DNA of 23,953 nucleotides from Opitutia bacterium (GTDB taxonomy: Bacteria > Verrucomicrobiota > Verrucomicrobiia > Opitutales > UBA953), in NCBI GenBank assembly GCA_947460445.1, contig CANHHS010000006.1, positions 1 through 23,953 on the forward strand, in the 5' to 3' direction. The notes under the pieces were generated by a model, which searched no databases, had not been told where the DNA came from, and saw nothing but the letters and a program-made list of their open reading frames with translations. Position 1 is the first letter of the stretch. Each line of letters begins with the position of its first letter. The translations under genes and the position numbers were made by a program. Positions 1 to 8,188 of the stretch are shown here, piece by piece.

Positions 1-540
1 ATGGACGGCCATTTCGTGCCGAATATCAGCTTCGGACCTCAGGTTCTCAGCGACCTCCGCCCACGGACTAAACTCTTTTTTGATACACACCTGATGCTCC
101 TGCATCCTGACCGCTATATCGAAGCTTTTGCTCGAGCAGGCGCACAAAGGATCACGGTACATGTTGAGGCTGACCATGACGTCGCACGCACGCTGGCCAG
201 AATTCGTGAACTCGGTTGCGCCGCAGGCATCGCCCTAAACCCGGACGCTGACCCAAGTGCAATCATACCGCACCTGAACTCGGTAGACCTTGTCCTTTGT
301 ATGACGGTGTTCCCAGGCTTTGGCGGCCAGTCATTTATCCCATCCGTCTTAGAAACCATCCGGAAGATTGATCAAGAAAGGACAGCCCGGAAACTCAGTT
401 ACCGGATTGAAGTCGACGGAGGCATCAATGCCGAGACTTCAAAGTTATGTCGGACTGCAGGTGCCGATACGCTCGTTGCGGGCACGTCATTCTTTAAGTC
501 GGCTGACCCAGCTGCTGCCGCGCGAGCACTGGTAGGTTGA
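1..540 (+). CDS. rpe: Ribulose-phosphate 3-epimerase, 5' end cut by window
   Basis: Interconverts ribulose 5-phosphate and xylulose 5-phosphate in the pentose phosphate pathway; a cytosolic, metal-dependent TIM-barrel enzyme. The visible 179 residues open with MDGHFVPN, which in this family is the internal HxDxMDG-HFVPN segment, so the first ATG is an internal Met and roughly 35 N-terminal residues are missing outside the window. Seen here are the DTHLM segment with the metal-ligand His (visible residue 30), the phosphate-loop-like MTVFPGFGGQ segment (101-110), and IEVDGGIN with the second catalytic or metal Asp (139). The C-terminal GADTLVAGTSFF phosphate-binding segment follows at 154-165. 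The stop lies 4 bases from the stop of the convergent rlmN, with no terminator hairpin between them. The family assignment is near certain. Confidence 0.96.
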   Translation: MDGHFVPNISFGPQVLSDLRPRTKLFFDTHLMLLHPDRYIEAFARAGAQRITVHVEADHDVARTLARIRELGCAAGIALNPDADPSAIIPHLNSVDLVLCMTVFPGFGGQSFIPSVLETIRKIDQERTARKLSYRIEVDGGINAETSKLCRTAGADTLVAGTSFFKSADPAAAARALVG

Positions 541-544
541 GCAA

Positions 545-1675
545 TTAAGCCACTGCAGGCGGCAAGTTGTCGCCCTGTGCCTTCTCTGTCTGTAAACGCA
601 ACTGGCCACATGCCGCGTCAATGTCATGGCCCTTCTCGCGTCGCAAGGTGACAGAAATGCCCGCCTGACGGACGATGCCTGCAAAGCGCTCTTGTCGCGT
701 CAAACTCGGCCGCTTCCACGCAAGCCCCTGCACTGTATTGTAAGGAATTAAATTAACGTGCGCATGGAGGTCACGAGCGATTTCTCCAAGTCGTTTCGCC
801 TGATCCAACCCATCATTAATCGCATCAATTAATATATACTCTAGCGTTAGCATGCGGCCATGCTTTCGAGCAAAAACTTTGCAGGCAGGCAAAAGCTCTT
901 CCAGTGGCCACTTTCGATTCACTGGCATAATCTGCTCGCGAACTTCATTGGTCGCTCCGTGTAAGCTAATGGCTAAACGCACACCCAAACTTTCTTCCGC
1001 CAATTCTAAAATCTTTGGGACAACGCCCGAAGTTGAAATCGTAATGCGGCGAGCACCAAAGCCAAAACCCCATGGGGCATTCGCCGCACGCAATGCAGCC
1101 ATAAGGTTTTCGTAATTTGCCATCGGCTCGCCCATACCCATGACGACAATGTTATCAAATGAGGCTAACCCTTCAGCTGCACGCTCTGGCGAAACGGCAT
1201 CCTCGATTCGGCAGACTTGAATGAGCTGACAAACGATTTCGCCAACCGACAAATTGCGCTTCAAGCCCTCCAGTCCTGAGGCACAAAACTTACAACCGAA
1301 TGCGCAACCAACTTGAGTCGAAATACAAATCGTACGACGCGACTGTTCCTGCCCCACCCCTTCCATTGGTGCGCGAATAATCACCGTCTCAATCAACGAA
1401 CCATCACGCAGTCGCTGCAAAAGTTTTTGGGTTACGTCGCTGGCGGTCTTCTTCCCAAGGACAGTTGTTGGACTAAAATCAAAGGTGTCTGCTAGCCATG
1501 CTCGCAACGGGGCAGGCAGATTCGTCATGACTTCGGGGGACTCGGCTCGACGCTTGAAGACCCACTCGAAGATCTGTGCAGCCCGATAGCCTGGATAGCC
1601 CTGGGCCGATAGACGCTGACCTAGGGTCTCCGGGGTCTCGCCATGGATGGGGGGTTTTTCTGGGACAAAAGCCAT
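545..1675 (-). CDS. rlmN: Dual-specificity 23S rRNA/tRNA adenine-C2 methyltransferase RlmN
   Basis: Radical-SAM enzyme that methylates C2 of A2503 in 23S rRNA and, in E. coli, A37 of some tRNAs. The 376-residue length is normal for the family. The radical-SAM cluster motif CxxxCxxC is seen as CAFGCKFC, with Cys124, Cys128 and Cys131. The SAM-binding GMGEPMANYEN segment follows, then LAISLHGATNEVR. Near the C-terminus the segment GHDIDAACGQL carries the conserved catalytic Cys (356). An N-terminal helical domain occupies roughly residues 1-90. The start is the first in-frame ATG and gives a normal family N-terminus. The gene is divergent from the GreA-family gene across a 78-base spacer and convergent with rpe. 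No Shine-Dalgarno motif precedes the ATG. Confidence 0.97.
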   Translation of the reverse strand: MAFVPEKPPIHGETPETLGQRLSAQGYPGYRAAQIFEWVFKRRAESPEVMTNLPAPLRAWLADTFDFSPTTVLGKKTASDVTQKLLQRLRDGSLIETVIIRAPMEGVGQEQSRRTICISTQVGCAFGCKFCASGLEGLKRNLSVGEIVCQLIQVCRIEDAVSPERAAEGLASFDNIVVMGMGEPMANYENLMAALRAANAPWGFGFGARRITISTSGVVPKILELAEESLGVRLAISLHGATNEVREQIMPVNRKWPLEELLPACKVFARKHGRMLTLEYILIDAINDGLDQAKRLGEIARDLHAHVNLIPYNTVQGLAWKRPSLTRQERFAGIVRQAGISVTLRREKGHDIDAACGQLRLQTEKAQGDNLPPAVA

Positions 1676-1724
1676 AGTTTATGGGGGTGGACGGGTATGC
1701 TCCGCCTTCTTACTTGCAAGGGGT

Positions 1725-1752
1725 ATCCTTTGCTTCCAAACACATCCTTTGC
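1725..1752 (+). repeat. 9-base direct repeat just upstream of the GreA-family gene
   Basis: ATCCTTTGC occurs exactly at 1725-1733 and again at 1744-1752, 19 bases start to start, which is close to two helical turns. The second copy ends one base before the ATG at 1754. It sits in the short divergent spacer shared with rlmN, where a paired protein-binding site would be plausible. This could also be chance, and no function is claimed. I see no convincing -35/-10 pair in the spacer for either gene. Confidence 0.45.
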
Positions 1753-1753
1753 A

Positions 1754-3772
1754 ATGAGCAACAAGGCGACCTCCCAGCAGCACACCAAGGGTACCTCCCT
1801 AGACCAAGCCCTGGAGGGGTTGGTTGGAGGCAAACCCGCCTACTGCCTCCACCAAAATTGGGGCTTGGGTATCATTCGTTCCTACGACGCAGCGACTAGC
1901 CGTCTAGTGATTGATTTCCCTGAACAAAATAAAAAGGGACATCCCATGGAGCTAGCCTTCTGTCGCGGCAGGCTCGAAATGCTAGACCCCGAAGGCGTCT
2001 TAGCTTCAGCTTACTCTGAGACAACAAAAGACAAAGTGGCAGCAATGGTCGCCGACGACCCCGTCACGATTGTTAAGAATCTCCTCATGGAAACACCCGA
2101 GGGCGAAATGTCCGCGGTACGTCTCGAAACGACATTGGAGCGCATCGTAGGCGCGTCTGTCGGTGCAGGGAAAAATCGTGCAGCTGTCTTCAAGGCATGG
2201 TGGACCCGCACACGTGCAGCCCTTCGGAAAGACCGTGCAATCCTTATGCCTGAGCGCAAAGGCGGCACTTACACTCTGCTCGAAGCTCCATCCGATCCCG
2301 GACAAGACTTGGTCGCTCAATATGGCGCCGCCAAAGACATCGAGCGCCGTCTAACTATCTTAGCTGAACTTGTTTCGCTCCCAGCTTCCGACTCGCGCAA
2401 TGCGACCACGGCCGAAAATCTCGCGATCGTTTCGCAGCATTTGACTGAAGCACTCGCCACAGTAGCCCCCTCAGGAAAGCCCATCCGTCGCAGCGAACGC
2501 TTAGCTGAATTGCTTGTGGGCATTTGGAACCGAAATACCCTCTTCGCCCAAGCTTCGGAAAATGTGGCGATGGTTAGCCCAACAGCATCCGACATTGTTG
2601 CTATGGTGAATGACGAAGCTGAGCTTCTTCACCTAGCCCTCAATATCCCTCACTCGTCAGAAAATATTCGGAATCTCCTCGACCTCGTTCGCGCGCACCA
2701 TGGTGCCAGCTGGCAGGAAAAGGTCTTCGGCTTACTCTCCCATAAGGGCTTAGGACAAACCAAGGGCGGTTCCGCTAAGCTCGTCTCAGAATCCATCAGT
2801 TACCTCGTAGAAGCAGGGCTCGAGAAGGATCTTGCGAACAAGCTCGCCGACTGGGTTGACCGTCGCCAAGCGGCCGGACCTGTTCTCATCTGGGTCGTCA
2901 AGAACCGCAGCTCAAAGCGCCACACCGAAGTACTCTCACGCCTTTCAGGATCGAGCCTTCTGCGCGCGATTCTCGCTGCTATCGGCGATGACGCTCTCGC
3001 ATCGAACTCGACCGCTCGCAATCCGCTCGCCAACGAATTACAAAAGGATCGCACCCTCCTCTCTGACCTTCTGCGCCCAGATGTTGGCGAAGCCGCAGAT
3101 ACCGAAACCGTCTTCGACCTAGCACGTACGCTCTTACGCACGATGGGCTTAGACCCAATGACGAAAAAGTCGCTGCTCGCCCGCCTTATTCAAATTGAAC
3201 CCGCTATTAAATCAGTCGCGGCTACCCTCAGTGAAAAATCTGAGTACGAAAAAGACGGCGAATCCGAAGGTGAGCGTGAGAAAGTCCTCTTCGTCTCCGA
3301 ATGGTCTTTGGAAGCACGTCGCAAAGAACTTCAGGAAATCGTCAAACAGAAGTTGCCGGAAATCAATGAAGCCATCCAGGTGGCAAAAGAACACGGCGAC
3401 TTACGCGAGAACTCCGAGTACAAAATGGCGCGTCAAGAAAAAGACCGCCTGCAATCGCGCGCAACTGAACTCGAGCGTGGCCTTACCCGCGCACAGCTGA
3501 CCGATTTCTCCAAAGCCTCCACAGACTCGATTAGCATCGGTTCGGTCTTCGAACTTACCCGCGAATCAACCGGTGAAAAATCCCTTCGCGCCATCCTAGG
3601 TGCGTGGGATTCTGACACCGAAGGCGAGATGATCGTCATGCCATACCTCTCAGCACTGGCTAAAGGCCTCATTGGCCATAAGTCGGGCGACAAGATCAAG
3701 ATCACCGTGCGTCAAAGCGTTGAGTTCTGGACCATCGGTAAGATTACGCGCTGGGTAGACCTTAAGCGCTAA
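1754..3772 (+). CDS. Long GreA/GreB-family transcription elongation factor with large N-terminal extension
   Basis: The C-terminal part (about residues 516-672) is a complete GreA-type factor that binds the RNA polymerase secondary channel and stimulates cleavage of backtracked RNA. It has the antiparallel coiled coil, with tip motif HGDLRENSEY at 547-556; Asp549 and Glu552 match the catalytic D41/E44 pair of E. coli GreA. A C-terminal FKBP-like domain follows. Ahead lie about 500 extra residues. Residues about 15-75 look like a small beta-barrel of Tudor/CarD style (NWGLGIIRSYD then VIDFPEQNKKGHPMEL), followed by a long, mostly helical region. Usual GreA length is about 158 residues; Chlamydia has a GreA of about 715, so the long form is known in the PVC superphylum. 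I chose the ATG at 1754 because the upstream in-frame ATGs overlap rlmN and give an unlikely N-terminus. No Shine-Dalgarno motif is seen. An intrinsic terminator follows. Confidence 0.9.
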   Translation: MSNKATSQQHTKGTSLDQALEGLVGGKPAYCLHQNWGLGIIRSYDAATSRLVIDFPEQNKKGHPMELAFCRGRLEMLDPEGVLASAYSETTKDKVAAMVADDPVTIVKNLLMETPEGEMSAVRLETTLERIVGASVGAGKNRAAVFKAWWTRTRAALRKDRAILMPERKGGTYTLLEAPSDPGQDLVAQYGAAKDIERRLTILAELVSLPASDSRNATTAENLAIVSQHLTEALATVAPSGKPIRRSERLAELLVGIWNRNTLFAQASENVAMVSPTASDIVAMVNDEAELLHLALNIPHSSENIRNLLDLVRAHHGASWQEKVFGLLSHKGLGQTKGGSAKLVSESISYLVEAGLEKDLANKLADWVDRRQAAGPVLIWVVKNRSSKRHTEVLSRLSGSSLLRAILAAIGDDALASNSTARNPLANELQKDRTLLSDLLRPDVGEAADTETVFDLARTLLRTMGLDPMTKKSLLARLIQIEPAIKSVAATLSEKSEYEKDGESEGEREKVLFVSEWSLEARRKELQEIVKQKLPEINEAIQVAKEHGDLRENSEYKMARQEKDRLQSRATELERGLTRAQLTDFSKASTDSISIGSVFELTRESTGEKSLRAILGAWDSDTEGEMIVMPYLSALAKGLIGHKSGDKIKITVRQSVEFWTIGKITRWVDLKR

Positions 3773-3794
3773 TCCTACAGATTACCTCGTCACT

Positions 3795-3825
3795 GGAAGC
3801 CCCGCTATGCGGGGCTTCCTCTTTT
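3795..3825 (+). terminator. Intrinsic terminator after the GreA-family gene
   Basis: A perfect 11-bp stem pairs 3795-3805 with 3809-3819 around a 3-base TAT loop and is followed by TCTTTT. It sits 22 bases after the TAA of the elongation-factor gene. The stem is rich in G and C. Confidence 0.92.
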
Positions 3826-3858
3826 GACACCGACGCCTTCAGAGACCAAGTTACAGAC

Positions 3859-4797
3859 ATGCCAGACCCTTGGGATCTCTTACGACTACTCTCGGACCCT
3901 ACCCGCGCCCGCATTCTTTTGTTATTAGACAAAGGCGAAGTCACCGTCGGCGAGTTGCAGGAAATTCTCGGAATGAAACAGGCTCGGATCTCCACTCACC
4001 TTTCACTCCTTCGACAATCAGGACTCGCCGTAGACCGTCGAGACGGCAAACACACGCACTACTGCCTCTCGCCCGACCTCTCAGCAACTGTGCGCGCAGT
4101 ACTCGATGCGACCACGCAAGCACTCGCCGAAGACGCTAAATCTCAATCAGACTTACGCGCCTTACGCAGACTGGGCGAACGTCGTCGTCAAAAAGCCGAA
4201 GCACATTTTGATTTAGTCGCCGGGCGGCTCGGCCGCAATTACTGCCCAGGAAGGTCCTGGGAGGCTATCGGCCAAATGCTATTCTTACTCGTGCCGCGCC
4301 TGCGCATCGCTGACCTTGGCGCAGGCGAAGGCGCCCTTTCGCAACTGCTCGCACGACAAGCCGAATTTGTGCACTGCGTTGATAACTCGCCCCGCATGGT
4401 TCAAGTCGGTCGGGCCTTGGCGCGTAAACAAGGTATACAAAATCTCGATTATGTACTTGGGGATATTGAGAAGATCCCACTGAAGGATAAATCCGTCGAC
4501 ATTGCCCTACTCAGCCAAGCGCTTCACCACGCCGAGCACCCCCGCCAAGCACTCTGGGAGGCTTTCCGTATTTTAAAACCAGGCGGTCGACTCCTGCTCC
4601 TAGACTTAAAAGCTCATTCTTTCGAGCGCGCCCGGAAACTCTACGCTGACCGCTGGCTTGGCTTTGAACCCAATCAGCTATGCGACTGGATGGAGGGCGC
4701 TGGCTTCCGAAATATCTCCGCTCAAGTCGTCGCTAAAGAGCCCAAGGCGCCCGGCTTTGAGACGATTTTGGCGACAGGCCTAAGGCCTTCCCGCTAA
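3859..4797 (+). CDS. ArsR-type winged-helix regulator fused to a SAM-dependent methyltransferase
   Basis: This 312-residue protein has two domains. Residues 1-75 form an ArsR-like winged helix (LLSDPTRARILLLL at 10-23, then recognition helix QARISTHLSLLRQSGL at 41-56). The ELCVC metal-binding motif of ArsR/SmtB sensors is absent, with EVTVGELQE in its place, so metal sensing is unlikely. Residues about 145-255 form a class I methyltransferase: motif I IADLGAGEG (150-158), acidic post-I Asp175, the GDIEKIPL segment (201-208), and RILKPGGRLLLLDL (237-250), as in UbiE-like enzymes. The same architecture is annotated for the SAH-responsive SahR regulator of Desulfovibrio, so sensing SAM or SAH is one option; no SAM-cycle gene is next to it here to support that. 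It may be autoregulatory. It stands alone between a terminator and the TPR gene. Fold confidence is high, but function is unknown. Confidence 0.88.
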   Translation: MPDPWDLLRLLSDPTRARILLLLDKGEVTVGELQEILGMKQARISTHLSLLRQSGLAVDRRDGKHTHYCLSPDLSATVRAVLDATTQALAEDAKSQSDLRALRRLGERRRQKAEAHFDLVAGRLGRNYCPGRSWEAIGQMLFLLVPRLRIADLGAGEGALSQLLARQAEFVHCVDNSPRMVQVGRALARKQGIQNLDYVLGDIEKIPLKDKSVDIALLSQALHHAEHPRQALWEAFRILKPGGRLLLLDLKAHSFERARKLYADRWLGFEPNQLCDWMEGAGFRNISAQVVAKEPKAPGFETILATGLRPSR

Positions 4798-4798
4798 A

Positions 4799-4832
4799 GA
4801 ATCCTTGTGAAGGGTTCGGGCTTGGCAGAGCC
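4799..4832 (+). other. Two weak hairpins after the ArsR-methyltransferase gene
   Basis: An 8-bp stem with one G.U pair joins 4799-4806 to 4810-4817 around a GTG loop, and a 4-bp stem joins 4819-4822 to 4829-4832. No T-run follows, so this is not a standard intrinsic terminator. It could weaken readthrough or form a leader structure for the large TPR gene at 4877. The rest of the 79-base spacer is C-rich, and I see no clear promoter in it. Confidence 0.3.
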
Positions 4833-4876
4833 ACCCCCAAGGAGTAGTTAAGAACCCCCCCTAAGCACCCCCGAAG

Positions 4877-7800
4877 ATGGCCCGCACCGAGTCTCGTACT
4901 TACCGGTTGGCCAAGGCAGCGCTTCTCGCCGTCTTGATTGCCGTTACCCCTATCCCTGCACCTGTTCATGGACAGCAACCGCCTGCAGCAAAGGATGCGC
5001 CAGTCGAAAGCCCAACCGAGCGCCTGTGGAATCAGGGCGAAATCGCCCTCAGCGCGAAAAAATACAAAGAGGCCTTAGCGAATTTTACAGAGCTTGAAAA
5101 GAAAGCCGACAGCCTTCCCGATGCAGCGAAGGCGGCCATTCTCTTCCGCAAGGCAACATGCCAAGTAATGTTGAAAGACTGGGCAAACGCCGACGCCTCT
5201 CTACAACTGTTCCTTTCCAAATACCCTAAGGGCACGGAGAATATGCTCGGGGATAACAACATGCGTGGCGTGGTGCGCCTCACATTGATTGAAGCGTTTG
5301 CCAACCAATCCAAGTGGAACGAAGCCCTTAAAGACTTGGAAATGCTGCGTAAGCCTAGTCCTGAAATTCGAGAAGAAGATCGCGTCAACGCGTTTACGCT
5401 TACCGCAAAAGTACTTGAGGAAAAAGCCAAAGGCCAATCCGACGCCGAAGTTAAAACAGCCTTAAACCAAGGAATGGTACTGCTTCAACAGGCCACCTCC
5501 AATGGCATGGGTACGCCGGAGCGACGCGAAGCCGCCAACAGCCTCGTCGAAATCTACACCAAACTCGGCATGACCAAAGAGGCCGAGCAGCTCCGTGCGG
5601 AGATCGAAGCCAAAGGCCTCGGTAGCCCGAGCGAAATCGTCCGCGCAAACGTTCAGCGCCTCGAAATTGGTGATGCGCGCTTTAAGTCAGCCGAAGAAGC
5701 CTCTGACGCTAAAGCAAAAGACGACCTCTATCGCCAAGCCCTCTCCAACTATCAAGGCGCGCTGCGTCGTGCGACCTTGGCTCGCAATATCATCAAAGCG
5801 GTTGAAATTAAACAGTTTGAAGTCGAAAGCCTTAACCGCGCCTTCCCCAAGCCTGACGATGCCGCCAAAGCACGTATCGACAAAGCCAAAGAAGAGGTCG
5901 AGGCGTTCAAAAAAATCCAGGCGGAGTTCGATGCGAATAAAGATTACGACGCCGTCATCTCGTACCGTATCGGCCTTTGTCTGCTCGAATTAAAGCGTCC
6001 ATGGGAAGCGTTTATTGCCTTCCGCGATATCTTTGAGAACAACCCTGGCTTCCAAAAAATTTCCGGCGCATATTTTTACTACATCGAGGCTCTTCGACGA
6101 ATCAATGACTACAGCAAGGCTCAGTTAAGCAGTCGTGAGTTTCTCACAAAGTTCCCTGAGTCAGCGGAAGCCGGCCCCATTGCGGTTGGCCTTGGCGAAA
6201 TTTCTATCGAGCAAGAGGACTACAACAAAGCAATTGAGCAATTCAAGTGGGCCAAAGCCAACGTCAAGAACTTGCCCGCAGATGCGCTGCAAGAAATCGA
6301 CTTCGGGATTATCCGTTGCTATTTTGCGAATGTCGATTGGCCCGAAGCCCGCAAAGCTACTGAAGAGTTTTTGACCAAATACCCGAAGAGCCCTGCCCGC
6401 GAGCCAGCGCTTTACATGCAAGGACTTACTTGGTTCTTCCAAGGAAAATACAAAGAGACACGTGACTCATTAAACAGATACGTTACCGAGTTCCCCAAAG
6501 GCCAATACCTCTCAGACGTTAGCTATCGCCAAGGTATTGTAGCGATGAATGTAGAAAGCCCAGATGCAGGCCTCGCTATCGCCAAAAAATGGTTGGCGGA
6601 CTACGGTGCAGACAAGAGTGAGTCTATCGTGAGCCAGCTCCCAGAAGTGCACACCTTGATTGGCGATGCTTTGACGAAGAAAGCCGATAGTGAGGCAAAG
6701 AAAGCTGCTGATTTAGATTACAAAGTCCGCGTAACAGGCGATGCATCCGCTAAAGCTGCATTAATGGCTGAGAAGAAGCGTGCCGAAACCGCTAAAGAAA
6801 ACTTCACCGTGCAGTCAATTGAGGCCTACACAACGGCGGCTCGTTGCGCTCGCACGAACCCGCAAGCGCTCGACTTTATCCTCGGCGAGCTCGGCAAACT
6901 TTTACCCGGACGCGGCGATTACAAGCGGATGCGGGACCTCTACCAGGAACTCTACGATTGGGATCACAACAACCCTAAGGCATTGGGTTACCTTTACGAA
7001 GTCATCAAAGCGACCGAGAAGCTCGGTGATAAACCCGAATTTACCGAGCGCGCCGAGCGCACCCAGCGCCAGTACGGTGTAATGCTCGATGCAGCCCGAC
7101 GTAAGATTGAAGAGGTTGTACGTGCTCAAAAGGCCAACACCCCTGAACACGCTGCAGCCAAAGCCGACCTCACCAAGCTCTCCGATGAGCTAGCCAAAGA
7201 ACTCGCCACGATTGAAGCCGCGCGTCAACAATCCGTAGCGGCCGCACGAAAAGCTGCACTCGATATCCTTTCGTCAGTCATTGCAGAAACACTGAACGAT
7301 CGAAAACAAGAAGGCTCAGAACGTCTGATTGCTTTCCTTGCAGAGAAGCTCGCCCGTCGCGTCAAGAAAGTCCGCCCAGGCGCCGCGGTCGATCCATCCG
7401 CTTACAACCTGAAGCAAGCGGAAGCGGACCTCGATGCCGTTCTGCAGCTTAAAAACGACAGTACCCTCATTGCCCAAGCACGCGCGTACTACGGCAAAGC
7501 AACTCTATCCATACTCGCACGCGACCCTGCTCAGGCCGAAGCTATGTGGCGCAAGATTGCAGATCTCTATAAAGCTGAAGAGCTCAGCCCGGCAATTTTG
7601 GGTACAGTTGGGGATTTCCTCGCGAGCAAGAACGATCCGAAGGCCGAAGCGTATTTCACATACCTAACCGAACACGGTCGGTCTTCAGACTATGCCGACT
7701 TTGGGTTTGCTGGCTTAGCCGACATTCGCCTCTCCCAAGGCAAAGCCAAAGAAGCTCTCGCCATTTGCGAAGAGGCCATTGCAAACAACATTACCATGTC

Positions 7801-8188
7801 GAAGGAAAAAGACCTTCGCTTCTGCAAGGCGCGAGCCCTTTTAGAACTTGGTAAATTCGATGAAGCCAAGAAAGAGTTTAAGGAAATCGCAGAAACCAAG
7901 GAGTGGCGCGGTGAAACAACAGCGGGGTGTCTCTTCCACCTTGGCTTGATCGAAGAACGCCAAAATCACTACAGCGAAGCGGTTGTCCTCTACCAGCGCT
8001 GTATCGTGGCCTGGAAAAAGTACGAACGCTGGACAGCGAAAGCTTATCTGCGCTCGGGCATTCTGCTTGGAGAAAAACTTGGGCAAAAGGATGCCGCGCG
8101 ACAGACCTTTAATGAAATGATCACCAAAGATCGCATCAAGGATACGCCTGAAGCACAGGAAGCACGCAAGCGTCTCACCGCATTCTGA
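4877..8188 (+). CDS. Very large exported tetratricopeptide-repeat protein
   Basis: A 1103-residue protein with an N-terminal signal: basic start, hydrophobic core (about residues 14-27) and likely cleavage near VHG-QQ at about 32. The mature protein should be periplasmic or loosely envelope-bound. Degenerate TPR/Sel1-like helical pairs run through most of it, for example near residues 50-80, 350-530 and 940-1090, with recurring patterns such as FxEFLTKYPKSPAREPALYM and DEAKKEFKEIAE. A charged, Ala/Glu/Lys-rich segment at about 725-800 is probably a coiled coil. Its stop overlaps the next start by one base, so translational coupling is likely, and exbB-exbD-exbD follow. This context suggests a periplasmic scaffold or partner of the ExbB/D motor. 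The repeat class is clear, but the exact role is unknown and I recognise no catalytic motif. Confidence 0.88.
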   Translation: MARTESRTYRLAKAALLAVLIAVTPIPAPVHGQQPPAAKDAPVESPTERLWNQGEIALSAKKYKEALANFTELEKKADSLPDAAKAAILFRKATCQVMLKDWANADASLQLFLSKYPKGTENMLGDNNMRGVVRLTLIEAFANQSKWNEALKDLEMLRKPSPEIREEDRVNAFTLTAKVLEEKAKGQSDAEVKTALNQGMVLLQQATSNGMGTPERREAANSLVEIYTKLGMTKEAEQLRAEIEAKGLGSPSEIVRANVQRLEIGDARFKSAEEASDAKAKDDLYRQALSNYQGALRRATLARNIIKAVEIKQFEVESLNRAFPKPDDAAKARIDKAKEEVEAFKKIQAEFDANKDYDAVISYRIGLCLLELKRPWEAFIAFRDIFENNPGFQKISGAYFYYIEALRRINDYSKAQLSSREFLTKFPESAEAGPIAVGLGEISIEQEDYNKAIEQFKWAKANVKNLPADALQEIDFGIIRCYFANVDWPEARKATEEFLTKYPKSPAREPALYMQGLTWFFQGKYKETRDSLNRYVTEFPKGQYLSDVSYRQGIVAMNVESPDAGLAIAKKWLADYGADKSESIVSQLPEVHTLIGDALTKKADSEAKKAADLDYKVRVTGDASAKAALMAEKKRAETAKENFTVQSIEAYTTAARCARTNPQALDFILGELGKLLPGRGDYKRMRDLYQELYDWDHNNPKALGYLYEVIKATEKLGDKPEFTERAERTQRQYGVMLDAARRKIEEVVRAQKANTPEHAAAKADLTKLSDELAKELATIEAARQQSVAAARKAALDILSSVIAETLNDRKQEGSERLIAFLAEKLARRVKKVRPGAAVDPSAYNLKQAEADLDAVLQLKNDSTLIAQARAYYGKATLSILARDPAQAEAMWRKIADLYKAEELSPAILGTVGDFLASKNDPKAEAYFTYLTEHGRSSDYADFGFAGLADIRLSQGKAKEALAICEEAIANNITMSKEKDLRFCKARALLELGKFDEAKKEFKEIAETKEWRGETTAGCLFHLGLIEERQNHYSEAVVLYQRCIVAWKKYERWTAKAYLRSGILLGEKLGQKDAARQTFNEMITKDRIKDTPEAQEARKRLTAF

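Noticed and set aside
1..3. ATG at the first base as the true start of rpe
   Set aside because: The residues that follow are the internal MDGHFVPN motif of the epimerase, and the usual 35 or so upstream residues are missing, so the gene is cut by the window edge.
1643..1753. Longer N-terminus for the GreA-family protein
   Set aside because: It would overlap the rlmN coding start and adds Trp/Leu/Gly-rich sequence unlike the soluble region that follows; the ATG at 1754 is more plausible.
3824..3858. Perfect TTGACA at 3824-3829 as a promoter for the ArsR-methyltransferase gene
   Set aside because: It overlaps the terminator T-tract, and no acceptable -10 hexamer lies 16-18 bases downstream before the ATG at 3859.
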